Notes: generated from the letters alone by a model not told the origin. A stretch of 5,630 nucleotides of DNA from a bacterium (GCA_022839105.1 JALHDH010000144.1:1-5630); one strand, 5' to 3'; numbered from the stretch's first letter, positions 1 to 5,324 are shown. Translations and numbers: made by a program.

Positions 1-30
1 GCGCAGGGCTTCCATGCGAGCGTCCTCCAT
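1..30 (-). CDS. Start of an unidentified gene leaving the left edge (partial)
   Basis: Only the first codons are inside the window, so no function can be assigned. Two in-frame ATGs are possible. The one at 30 lies six bases below a TATACT box and would give a leaderless message starting MEDARMEALR. The one at 15 (MEALR) has a GGAGG at 28-24 with an 8-base spacer. The GGAGG overlaps the first ATG, so either start is plausible, and both belong to the same reading frame. The arrangement of box, six bases and ATG is the same as at the complete Uma2 gene at 3180, which favours the start at 30. That a gene begins here is inferred from the promoter and start signals only. Confidence 0.4.
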   Translation of the reverse strand, partial: MEDARMEALR

Positions 31-36
31 GCCAGG

Positions 37-42
37 AGTATA
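37..42 (-). promoter_or_regulatory. -10 box (TATACT) of the left-edge gene
   Basis: Read on the minus strand, TATACT matches the sigma-70-type -10 consensus at five of six positions. It ends six bases before an ATG at 30, so transcription would start at or next to that A. No convincing -35 hexamer is seen 16-18 bases upstream, where the DNA is almost pure G/C. An A/T-rich hexamer in such GC-rich surroundings is noticeable. The call rests on this and on the matching layout at the Uma2 promoter. Confidence 0.45.
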
Positions 43-114
43 CCATCCCGCCAGGGGCGGGGACCGGCCGTCGGGCGCCCGCCCACGGGCGACCCTCACC
101 CCCAGCATGCGCCT

Positions 115-180
115 GGGATGTTGCCTGCGGATGGCCATGAAGTTGCCGAGAGATGACGGGGATGTTGCCGATTTTGGACA
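115..180. repeat. Three GTTGCC-centred 22-base units, possible insertion-sequence end
   Basis: GTTGCC occurs at 120-125, 142-147 and 164-169, exactly 22 bases apart. The first and third units share GGGATGTTGCC (115-125 and 159-169). The second and third share GTTGCCGA. The array ends in GGACA at 176-180, which reads TGTCC from the other strand. Regularly spaced subrepeats near a TG...CA end are a known property of IS21-family termini, where they bind the transposase. No istA/istB-like gene is present in the window, so if this is an IS end it is a solo remnant or the body lies to the left. A regulator-binding array upstream of the left-edge gene is the alternative. Confidence 0.4.
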
Positions 181-281
181 AGCAGGCACCGGGCCCTGTT
201 CCAGCCGAGGGTCAGCTTCGAATGGGACAAGTGGTCCGCTCTGGTCCGGCTCGGGCCGGGAGAGGGATTCAAGAGTGGGGG

Positions 282-977
282 TCAGATCATCGTGGACCGG
301 GTGCCCGGCCTGACGCATCTGCCCAATTCGCTGCGTTGTTCCGGCGTCGCCGTCTTGCGGGCGAGCGCCAGCATCCTGTCGCGGCCGGATTTGAAATGCC
401 GCGAGAGGAGGGCTGTGATCCGTTCGGCGTACTCCCCGGGGGCAGCCGTGGCCGAGAGGGCCTTGAACCAGGTCGGCAAGACCCGCTCCCAGTCAACGCC
501 GACCTGCCACGACCCGCCCTCGTCGGCGAAGAAGATCACGTCGTCGTGGCCCTCATCGATGCGGTCGAGCAGCCCGAACAGGATGTCGAAGGCCTCCCGC
601 ATGTCGGCGGGGGCGCCCGTCTTCTGCTCCGCCACGCAGCGGTCCAGAAGCCGACGGCAGTCGGCGATCCAGGCCGTCGTTCCCGCGGACTTCTGGGTGT
701 AGTTCCTGGAGTCGACCATGAACGACTCGTAGTACTCGCCGGCGCGGCTCGCTTTGTCGAAGGCCTTCACGGCCGCGAGCAGACTCGCCTTCGCTTTGGT
801 CTCGCCTTCGGGGCGCAGGCTCCTGACGTCCAGGTACTTCCTGGCGATCTGGTGGAGGCTGGATTGCGGCAAGAGGTCGATGGCGTCATCCAGCATGTAG
901 AAGACGTCTTCGTGCCCGAGCTTGCGAATGGCGGTCCGCAACTTATCCCTGTCGATGGCGGCTGGCTGGCGTGACAT
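282..977 (-). CDS. Conserved-looking protein of unknown function, 231 aa
   Basis: I do not recognise a named family. The protein is soluble and mostly helical, with no signal peptide or membrane segment. Residues 9-50 form an amphipathic helical region rich in acidic and leucine residues (a DDAIDLLP stretch near 30-37). Residues 57-120 are Lys/Arg-rich helices. The most conserved-looking block is residues 138-168, with an acidic GHDDV followed by FADEGGSWQVGVDW. The codons are strongly G/C in third position, unlike the opposite-strand reading. The start at 977 is chosen because AAGGAGG sits nine bases upstream. The open frame continues to 1118, but the extra 47 residues look non-coding. It is divergent from the DUF1810 gene. 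The last ~13 residues lie next to IS-like sequence and could be altered. Confidence 0.8.
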   Translation of the reverse strand: MSRQPAAIDRDKLRTAIRKLGHEDVFYMLDDAIDLLPQSSLHQIARKYLDVRSLRPEGETKAKASLLAAVKAFDKASRAGEYYESFMVDSRNYTQKSAGTTAWIADCRRLLDRCVAEQKTGAPADMREAFDILFGLLDRIDEGHDDVIFFADEGGSWQVGVDWERVLPTWFKALSATAAPGEYAERITALLSRHFKSGRDRMLALARKTATPEQRSELGRCVRPGTRSTMI

Positions 978-986
978 CGCGACCTT

Positions 987-993
987 CCTCCTT
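987..993 (-). promoter_or_regulatory. Ribosome binding site AAGGAGG that fixes the 977 start
   Basis: On the minus strand AAGGAGG is a full Shine-Dalgarno match, nine bases before the ATG at 977. It decides the start of the 231-residue protein against the longer frame beginning at 1118. Confidence 0.7.
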
Positions 994-1179
994 GAGCCCG
1001 GCGCCGAAAGGTGGCGGAACCTTGGCAGCGCCTTCTCGGTTTGGAAAGGCGTCGCAAGGTTGTCCGGACATCTGACGCCGAAGCCGACGACTTCCTTCAT
1101 CGCGTTCTCCCGGACCATGAGGCTTCCTGCTCCTCGAGGTCGGACTGCACGTCCCTGGAAGGCTCACGGGCGGCCTTCT

Positions 1180-1290
1180 AGCCACGCGCTGTCCGGTCAG
1201 CCAGGCCGGCCACGGCCGCTCGCACACTTCGTGCAGGAGGAACTCCCGCAGGGGCTCGGATTCCTCCTGGCCCAAGGTGTCGCAGAGGCT
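1180..1290 (-). pseudogene. Possible decayed coding fragment, about 37 codons
   Basis: On the minus strand this stretch translates into a protein-like sequence (for example LREFLLHEVCERPWPAWL), with nearly every third codon position G or C. The composition is balanced and rich in Glu and Leu. No start codon or ribosome binding site precedes it, and after about 1180 the frame becomes Pro/Arg/Ser-rich, as expected of non-coding DNA. It could be the C-terminal scrap of a lost gene. I do not recognise the family, and in GC-rich DNA such a stretch can arise by chance. Confidence 0.25.
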
Positions 1291-1307
1291 GCGCGAACCA
1301 TCTGGAC

Positions 1308-1312
1308 GGAGG
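1308..1312 (+). promoter_or_regulatory. Ribosome binding site GGAGG for the DUF1810 gene
   Basis: GGAGG lies eight bases before the ATG at 1321 and sets this start. The open frame upstream to 922 has no such site at its start codon. Confidence 0.6.
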
Positions 1313-1320
1313 TTGGAGAG

Positions 1321-1809
1321 ATGAACTTCGACTTGGAACGCTTCTTGGAGGCCCAGGACCGCGGCGACTTCCAGCGGGCACTGCGCGAGCTGGGGGCGGG
1401 CCGCAAGACGGGCCACTGGATCTGGTACATCCTGCCTCAACTGCGCGAACTGGGGCGTTCCTCCACGGCCATCCACTACGGCCTGGACGGCGTCGACGAG
1501 GCTGAAGCCTACCTGAGCCATCCGGTGCTGCGCCAGCGCCTGGTGGAGATCGTGTCGGTGGTCCATGACCAGATGCACCGGCACGCTCCGCCGCTGGCCG
1601 TGCTGATGGGATCCGGCATCGACGCCCGAAAACTGGTCTCCTGCCTGACGCTCTTCGAGGCCGTGGCCCGGGACCTGGACCTCCGGGAGCCCACGCCCGA
1701 CCTGGCCCGACTGGCAACCCAGGCCCACGAAATCCTGGAGGCGGCCGAGGCCCAGGGCTACGCCAGGTGCCCCGTCACCCTGCAGCGGCTGGCCCGCAGG
1801 GCGGGGTAG
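1321..1809 (+). CDS. DUF1810 family protein, 162 aa
   Basis: This is a small cytoplasmic protein of the DUF1810 family, whose biochemical role is unknown. Homologues are sometimes labelled 'calpastatin', which has no experimental meaning in bacteria. Family hallmarks are seen in order. The N-terminus has DLERFLEAQ (residues 4-12). The signature TGHWIWYILPQLRELG spans residues 30-45 with His32, Trp33 and Trp35. EAEAYLSHPVLRQRL spans about 60-74. Near 97-113, a GSGIDARKLVSCLTLFE block corresponds to the usual Asp-x-x-Lys-x-x-Ser-x-x-TLF segment. The protein is somewhat longer than the usual ~140 residues, with extra C-terminal residues rich in Ala/Glu and ending in Arg/Leu. No partner gene is evident: the upstream neighbour is divergent and the downstream methyltransferase convergent, so it is probably transcribed alone. 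Confidence 0.9.
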   Translation: MNFDLERFLEAQDRGDFQRALRELGAGRKTGHWIWYILPQLRELGRSSTAIHYGLDGVDEAEAYLSHPVLRQRLVEIVSVVHDQMHRHAPPLAVLMGSGIDARKLVSCLTLFEAVARDLDLREPTPDLARLATQAHEILEAAEAQGYARCPVTLQRLARRAG

Positions 1810-1822
1810 GAGGCCTCGCCAA

Positions 1823-1855
1823 GGCCCGGCCATCGAAGGCAGGCAGCTCCGGGCC
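1823..1855. terminator. Weak hairpin between two convergent genes
   Basis: GGCCCGG at 1823-1829 is complementary to CCGGGCC at 1849-1855, giving a 7-base-pair G/C stem with a 19-base loop. It sits between the 3' ends of the DUF1810 and methyltransferase genes, where a two-way terminator would be useful. There is no T-run on either side and the loop is long, so an intrinsic terminator is only a possibility. Confidence 0.25.
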
Positions 1856-1881
1856 AGGGAGACCGGGCGGCAGCGACGGGT

Positions 1882-2640
1882 TCATCCCCTCGGGCGGGTG
1901 ACGAAGACGGCCCAGCCCAGGTAGCGCCGGCCCCATTCCATGTAGGCTCGCCGGTCGTTGGCCAGGAACCGGCTCAAGGCCTCCCGCTCGGGATCCTCGG
2001 GGTTGGCCTCCAACCAGCGGGCGATCGCCCTCCAGCGCTCCGCCTCGTAGCGTTCCCAGCCGCGGGCATCGGCCGCCACCAGCTCGACCAGGTCGAGGCC
2101 CAGCCCCTCCAGGCGATCCAGGGTTCCCACCAGGGAAGTGTAGGAATCGGCTGGGAAGCCCCAGGCCGCAAAGGCGGCTTCGGGTGGAGGCTCCTCGTAG
2201 AAGGGCTCGCCCACCAGGAGGGTGCCCCCGGGGCGGGCCAGGGGACGCATCAACTCCACCGTTCCTGCCAGTCCGCCGCCGATCCAGGTGGCGCCGATGC
2301 AGGCCACCACGTCGAAGGAGGCCGGACGCTCGCGCGCCAAGACCCGGGACTGCTCCGCCGCCTCGGCCTCCAGGAAGGAGACGGCCTCAGCCACGCCCAG
2401 CTCGAGGGCTCGCGAACGGGCCGCCGCGACGAAGACCCGACTCAGGTCCACGCCCAACCCCGTCACCCCGCGGGACCGGGCCCACTGGCAGAGCATCTCG
2501 CCCTTGCCGGAGCACAGGTCGAGGACGCTCATCCCAGGCTGGAGATCCGCAGCCTGAGCAAGGGTGGCCAGGTCTCCGGCGAGCATGGGATTCAGGATCC
2601 GGTGGTCGGTTTCGGCGATCTCGTGGTGACGGAGCGACAT
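1882..2640 (-). CDS. Class I SAM-dependent methyltransferase, 252 aa
   Basis: This is a cytoplasmic Rossmann-fold enzyme that should transfer a methyl group from S-adenosylmethionine to an unknown substrate. Motif I is VLDLCSGKGEML at residues 39-50, in the usual nucleotide-binding place. The acidic residue that binds the SAM ribose is Asp65 in GVDLS. The FDVVACIGATW segment (109-119) forms strand 4, and PGGTLLVGEPFYEEPP (137-152) is the strand-5 region. The C-terminal ~75 residues are rich in Arg/Glu/Trp and probably cap the substrate pocket. The N-terminal HHEIAETDHRILNP and the overall length resemble E. coli YjhP-like methyltransferases of unknown substrate. The start at 2640 has GGAGG six bases upstream. 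The open frame continues to 2985 but crosses repeat DNA and lacks coding character. The upstream region contains repeat R1, 48 bases from the start. Confidence 0.87.
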   Translation of the reverse strand: MSLRHHEIAETDHRILNPMLAGDLATLAQAADLQPGMSVLDLCSGKGEMLCQWARSRGVTGLGVDLSRVFVAAARSRALELGVAEAVSFLEAEAAEQSRVLARERPASFDVVACIGATWIGGGLAGTVELMRPLARPGGTLLVGEPFYEEPPPEAAFAAWGFPADSYTSLVGTLDRLEGLGLDLVELVAADARGWERYEAERWRAIARWLEANPEDPEREALSRFLANDRRAYMEWGRRYLGWAVFVTRPRG

Positions 2641-2646
2641 TCTTGA

Positions 2647-2651
2647 CCTCC
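2647..2651 (-). promoter_or_regulatory. Ribosome binding site GGAGG that fixes the 2640 start
   Basis: On the minus strand GGAGG lies six bases before the ATG at 2640. It decides the start of the methyltransferase against the longer open frame that reaches into the repeat at 2985. Confidence 0.65.
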
Positions 2652-2688
2652 AACAGCAGGCTGCGTGCCTGAAGGGTGTTCGGCCCTC

Positions 2689-2742
2689 GCAGTCCGAATC
2701 CGGCATGGTTCGCGGGAGATTCCTGCAAACCATGACGGATTC
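2689..2742 (+). repeat. Dispersed repeat copy R1 (diverged)
   Basis: This is a 54-base copy of a repeat found three times in the window in one orientation. The conserved core TTCCTGC, four variable bases, then CATGACGGA lies at 2720-2739. The left half is diverged and one base shorter than in the other copies, and the palindrome seen there is largely lost (GGGAGATTCCTG). Its right end coincides with the point where the helicase remnant becomes readable. It lies in the 5' region of the methyltransferase, so it may contain or disturb that gene's promoter. Confidence 0.65.
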
Positions 2743-2904
2743 GGTGGCCTGGAGGCCGACGTGGTGATCCTGGTCGACCTGGGCGACTTCCGCGAAGGCC
2801 TCTTCGAGCGGGCGGAGCTCTACGTCGCCGCCTCCCTGGCCAAGCACCGCCTGCACGTCGTGACGGACTCCGACGAAATCGAGGAGGCGCTGGGGGTGGG
2901 CTGA
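2740..2904 (+). pseudogene. C-terminal remnant of a UvrD/NERD-type helicase
   Basis: The plus strand from 2740 to the TGA at 2902-2904 reads FGGLEADVVILVDL, then ELYVAASLAKHRLHVV, then an acidic tail DSDEIEEALG. This matches the end of superfamily 1A helicases (UvrD/PcrA, and NERD-domain helicases in particular). In those enzymes FKGLE plus a hydrophobic strand is followed by YVAxSRAxHRL of motif VI. Everything before FGGLE is missing: the frame enters repeat R1 and has no start codon with a ribosome binding site that would make sense. The arginine that contacts ATP in motif VI is replaced by leucine (SLAKHRL). A fragment of about 55 codons lacking the ATPase core cannot be a working helicase. 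It is bracketed by repeats R1 and R2. Confidence 0.7.
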
Positions 2905-2939
2905 CGGGATGTTTGGCCTGGGTGGCGGCGCAGGACCGC

Positions 2940-2994
2940 GCACCCCGCGATCCTGCACGCTTCCCAGGAACTTCCTGCGGAACATGACGGAGAC
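2940..2994 (+). repeat. Dispersed repeat copy R2
   Basis: This 55-base copy aligns without gaps to R3, with 46 of 55 bases identical by my count. It contains a perfect 6-1-6 palindrome, CAGGAACTTCCTG, at 2965-2977. The shared core TTCCTGC, four bases, CATGACGGA lies at 2972-2991. It lies 35 bases after the stop of the helicase remnant and about 150 bases before the Uma2 promoter, in an otherwise gene-free stretch. Bases 2995-3143 hold nothing I can name. Confidence 0.75.
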
Positions 2995-3143
2995 CGTGCC
3001 GCGTTGTCGGGCATCCGACCCAGGTCGGCGCCCTGCAGCAATCGGAACGGGGGGTCGGCATCAGTTCGATCCATGCACCCAGATCGGGGACAGCGGCGGG
3101 CGGGCAGCCACCTCGGCGGCGAATTCCGGCCCCCGCCGGCCCT

Positions 3144-3173
3144 TCGACAGCCGCTGCTCGGCTCGGCTATAAT
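3144..3173 (+). promoter_or_regulatory. Near-consensus promoter of the Uma2 gene, likely leaderless
   Basis: TCGACA at 3144-3149 matches the -35 consensus TTGACA in five of six bases. After an 18-base spacer comes a perfect TATAAT at 3168-3173. Six bases (CGGTGC) separate it from the ATG at 3180, so the expected transcription start is the A of the start codon itself. The message would then have no 5' leader and no ribosome binding site. The left-edge gene has the same layout (TATACT, six bases, ATG). Confidence 0.7.
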
Positions 3174-3179
3174 CGGTGC

Positions 3180-3788
3180 ATGGTGCTTCCGAACGAACAG
3201 CGGGTCGACTGGCTGGAGTACCAGACCTGGTCCGACGAACGACGCTGGGAGTTGATCGACGGGCATCCCTACCTGATGGCCCCGGCGCCGCGGCCCCTGC
3301 ACCAGCAACTGGTGGCCTCCTTCCATCTGGCGATGGCGGCGGCGCTGGGCCGGGGCCCGTGCCAGGTCTACCTGTCCCCCCTGGACGTGCGCCTCTCCGA
3401 CTGGGACGTGGTGCAGCCAGACCTGCTGGTCCTGTGCGACCGGAGCCAGTTGCTATCGACCCATGTGGAAGGGGCGCCCAGCCTGGTGGTCGAGATCCTC
3501 TCCCCCAGCAGCGCCCGGCATGACCGGCTGCGCAAGCTGGCCCTCTACGCCCGGTATGGCATCCCGGAGTACTGGATCGTCACTCCCAGCCCGCCGCTGC
3601 TGGAGGTGCTGGTCCTGGACGGAAGCAGCTACCGGGTGGCGGGCGTCCACGCCGAGGTGGGCCGCTTCGCAAGCCCCACCCTGCCTGGACTGGACCTGGA
3701 CCTGGCTGAGCTCTTCGAGCCTTGCGACACCTCCGACCTGGACGAGGTCCGAGAGGCCACGCCGCCCTACACCGCGGCCCGGGAATAG
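3180..3788 (+). CDS. Uma2 family PD-(D/E)XK endonuclease-like protein, 202 aa
   Basis: The Uma2 family (formerly DUF820) has the restriction-endonuclease-like PD-(D/E)XK fold. Members are numerous in some genomes and their natural role is unknown. Expected landmarks are all present. WELIDG at residues 23-28 carries the N-terminal Glu24. VVQPDLLVL at 77-85 carries the metal-binding Asp81. LVVEILSPSS at 102-111 carries Glu105. RKLALYARYGIPEYWIV at 118-134 carries Lys119 and the signature before the last core strands. The fold ends near residue 176, and a short acidic tail follows instead of the coiled coil seen in the relative at the right edge. The start at 3180 fits the usual distance to WELIDG; no ribosome binding site exists because the promoter abuts the ATG. 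Residues needed for catalysis look intact, so it is probably active. Repeats R2 and R3 flank it. Confidence 0.92.
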   Translation: MVLPNEQRVDWLEYQTWSDERRWELIDGHPYLMAPAPRPLHQQLVASFHLAMAAALGRGPCQVYLSPLDVRLSDWDVVQPDLLVLCDRSQLLSTHVEGAPSLVVEILSPSSARHDRLRKLALYARYGIPEYWIVTPSPPLLEVLVLDGSSYRVAGVHAEVGRFASPTLPGLDLDLAELFEPCDTSDLDEVREATPPYTAARE

Positions 3789-3811
3789 GGAGCGGACGAG
3801 GCCCGGCCTCC

Positions 3812-3866
3812 GCACCTCGCGATCCATCACCTTTCCCAGGAAGTTCCTGCAAGACATGACGGAGAC
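3812..3866 (+). repeat. Dispersed repeat copy R3
   Basis: This 55-base copy lies 23 bases after the Uma2 stop codon, in the same orientation as R1 and R2. It carries the perfect palindrome CAGGAAGTTCCTG at 3837-3849 and the core TTCCTGC, four bases, CATGACGGA at 3844-3863. The central base of the palindrome differs from R2 (G for C). The last bases overlap the start of a small hairpin region between the convergent Uma2 and radical SAM genes. Confidence 0.75.
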
Positions 3867-3867
3867 A

Positions 3868-3882
3868 GGGAGCCACGCTCCC
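3868..3882. terminator. Small hairpin between convergent genes
   Basis: GGGAGC at 3868-3873 and GCTCCC at 3877-3882 form a perfect 6-base-pair stem with a CAC loop. It lies between the 3' ends of the Uma2 gene and the radical SAM gene, right after repeat R3. No T-run follows on either strand, so termination is a guess from position. The remaining spacer to 3998 holds nothing I can name. Confidence 0.3.
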
Positions 3883-3998
3883 CAGCAGACCGAAGGGAGA
3901 CCCTCCGAGGATTTCACACATTGCCTCATCGAAGAGACACCTCGACAGCGCCCCTGACCAAGGAACCCACCGTTCCCAAGCCAAGAGCGCCCCAGGCG

Positions 3999-5324
3999 TC
4001 AGGCCTGAACGGGTCCGAAGACGCGCGGGTGGTTCCCTCGCAGGTTCTTCAGGCAGTAGAAGGCGTTCATGCAGGCCGACATGAGGAAGGCCCCCGGCCT
4101 GAGGGTGAAGAGTCCCCTCCAGATCCGTCGCAGGGAGTTGCGCAGCGAAAAAGCCTCGCGCCACAGCGCCCGATGAGCCGCCAGCAGTTCCTCCGGCGAC
4201 ATCTGCCGGGGCTGGAAGGTCACGTTGTAGCCGTTGAAGCTCTCGGGGCCCCGGTCCCGAAGCAGGCGCCCCTCCTCCTGCATCTTCCGGTGGATCGGGG
4301 TCCCCGGATAGGGCGTCAGGACGCTCAGGAAGGGCACGTCCACCCCGACCTCCTCGAGCTGGCGCGCCATCCGGCGGATCGACTCGGGGGTGTCCCCGTC
4401 GAAACCCGAGACGAACCCGGCCATGACGCAGATCCCGCGATCATGCAGCGCGGCGATCCTCTGCCGGTACTGCTCGGCCCGATTCTGGGGCTTGTGGGCG
4501 TCCTGAAGCGACTCGGCTCCGAAGGACTCCAGGCCGAAGAAGATGCCGATGCAACCAGATCGCTGCATCAGGTCCAGAAGCTCTGGGTCGGTCGCCACGT
4601 CCAGGCTGGCCTGGGTCAGCCACCACTTGCGCTCGGGAACCATCGCCCGCAGCAATTCGAGGATATAGGGGCGCCGGATGGTCAGGTTGTCGTCCCAGAA
4701 CCACACCAGCTTGCGCTGCCACCAGTGTCGGAAGCCGTCGAAGCGCAGGTCCCGGATCACCTCGGCCACGGGCCGGGTCCGATACCCGGGATTCAAGGTC
4801 GGCACCGAGCAGAAGGAGCAGGCGAAGGGGCAACCCCGGGTGGCCTGCACGACCCTGGGGACGAAGAAGGCGCCGGAGAGCAGGTCGTAGCGCGGAAGGG
4901 GAAGACCCTCCAGGGGGCTGGCCTCTCCCTGGTAGAAGGGTTGAAGGCGGCCCGCCTCGGCGTCCTCGACCAGGCGGGGCCAGGCGGACTCCGCCTCGCC
5001 CACCACCACGCTGTCGAAGAACCCGGCGGCCTGCTCGGGGCAGAAGGTCGCGTGCGGCCCTCCGGCCACCACCCGACGCCCCCGCGCGCGCAACTCCCGG
5101 GCCAGCGCGAAGGCCTCCCCGGCGAATCCGCTGAAGAAGCTCAAGGCGACCAGATCCGCGTCGGTCTCCAGGTCGACCGGTTGGACCTGCTGGTGGATCA
5201 CGCGGACCTGGTGCCCCGGCGGGGTCAGGGCGGCCAGGTGGATGCCCGTCAGCGGGGGGACGAAATCGACCTCGTGTCCCCAGCGATAGCGGGGCACGTG
5301 GACCACCACGATGTCGATCCTCAT
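3999..5324 (-). CDS. B12-binding-type radical SAM protein, 441 aa
   Basis: This is a cytoplasmic iron-sulfur enzyme of the COG1032 type. It cleaves S-adenosylmethionine to a 5'-deoxyadenosyl radical; the substrate is unknown. Residues 1-125 form a cobalamin-binding-like Rossmann domain. They include VAGGPHATFCPEQA (86-99) and VVVGEAESAWPRL (106-118), but the DxHxxG motif of His-on cobalamin binding is not seen. The radical SAM core follows, with the cluster cysteines at 165, 169 and 172 (C-x3-C-x2-C, after QATRG). FWDDNLT (209-215) and GIFFGLES (260-267) are characteristic core strands. The C-terminal ~100 residues are rich in Arg and Leu with a MSPEELLAAHRALWRE helix, as in enzymes annotated with a C-terminal DUF4070-like region, a group that also includes the hopanoid methylase HpnP. 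The start at 5324 has AGGAGG 11 bases upstream. A longer frame to 5588 is Pro/Gly/Arg-rich shadow sequence. Confidence 0.93.
   Translation of the reverse strand: MRIDIVVVHVPRYRWGHEVDFVPPLTGIHLAALTPPGHQVRVIHQQVQPVDLETDADLVALSFFSGFAGEAFALARELRARGRRVVAGGPHATFCPEQAAGFFDSVVVGEAESAWPRLVEDAEAGRLQPFYQGEASPLEGLPLPRYDLLSGAFFVPRVVQATRGCPFACSFCSVPTLNPGYRTRPVAEVIRDLRFDGFRHWWQRKLVWFWDDNLTIRRPYILELLRAMVPERKWWLTQASLDVATDPELLDLMQRSGCIGIFFGLESFGAESLQDAHKPQNRAEQYRQRIAALHDRGICVMAGFVSGFDGDTPESIRRMARQLEEVGVDVPFLSVLTPYPGTPIHRKMQEEGRLLRDRGPESFNGYNVTFQPRQMSPEELLAAHRALWREAFSLRNSLRRIWRGLFTLRPGAFLMSACMNAFYCLKNLRGNHPRVFGPVQA

Larger units (their letters stand above)
978..1320. other. Divergent spacer between the 231-aa gene and the DUF1810 gene
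   Basis: This 343-base stretch should carry promoters for both flanking genes, each of which has its own ribosome binding site at the edge. I see no clear -35/-10 pair on either strand. The part nearest the DUF1810 gene (1180-1290) has coding-like character on the minus strand and is listed separately. The rest (about 994-1179) shows nothing I can name. Confidence 0.5.

Noticed and set aside
76..91. Hairpin CGCCCG-CCCA-CGGGCG as a terminator or regulatory element
   Set aside because: A 6-base-pair G/C stem without a T-run is expected by chance in such GC-rich sequence, and its position gives no added support.
115..180. CRISPR array
   Set aside because: The 22-base period contains only a six-base invariant word, with no full repeats separated by unique spacers and no cas genes.
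153..974. 273-residue plus-strand ORF opposite the 231-aa gene
   Set aside because: It has no ribosome binding site and shows the composition of an antisense frame in GC-rich DNA. The opposite strand has the coherent protein.
978..1118. 47-residue N-terminal extension of the 231-aa protein
   Set aside because: The ATG at 977 has a perfect AAGGAGG. The extension is Arg/Pro-rich and carries no protein-like pattern.
2641..2985. N-terminal extension of the methyltransferase reading frame to 2985
   Set aside because: The extension crosses repeats R1 and R2 and the antisense of the helicase remnant, and its first ATG lies inside R2. A good ribosome binding site precedes the ATG at 2640, and methyltransferase homology starts there.
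2941..3172. Small plus-strand ORFs over repeat R2, starting near its ATGACGGA
   Set aside because: The ATGs that begin MTET-like peptides in R2 and R3 come from the shared repeat. The peptides diverge at once, have no ribosome binding site, and one ends within the Uma2 promoter region.
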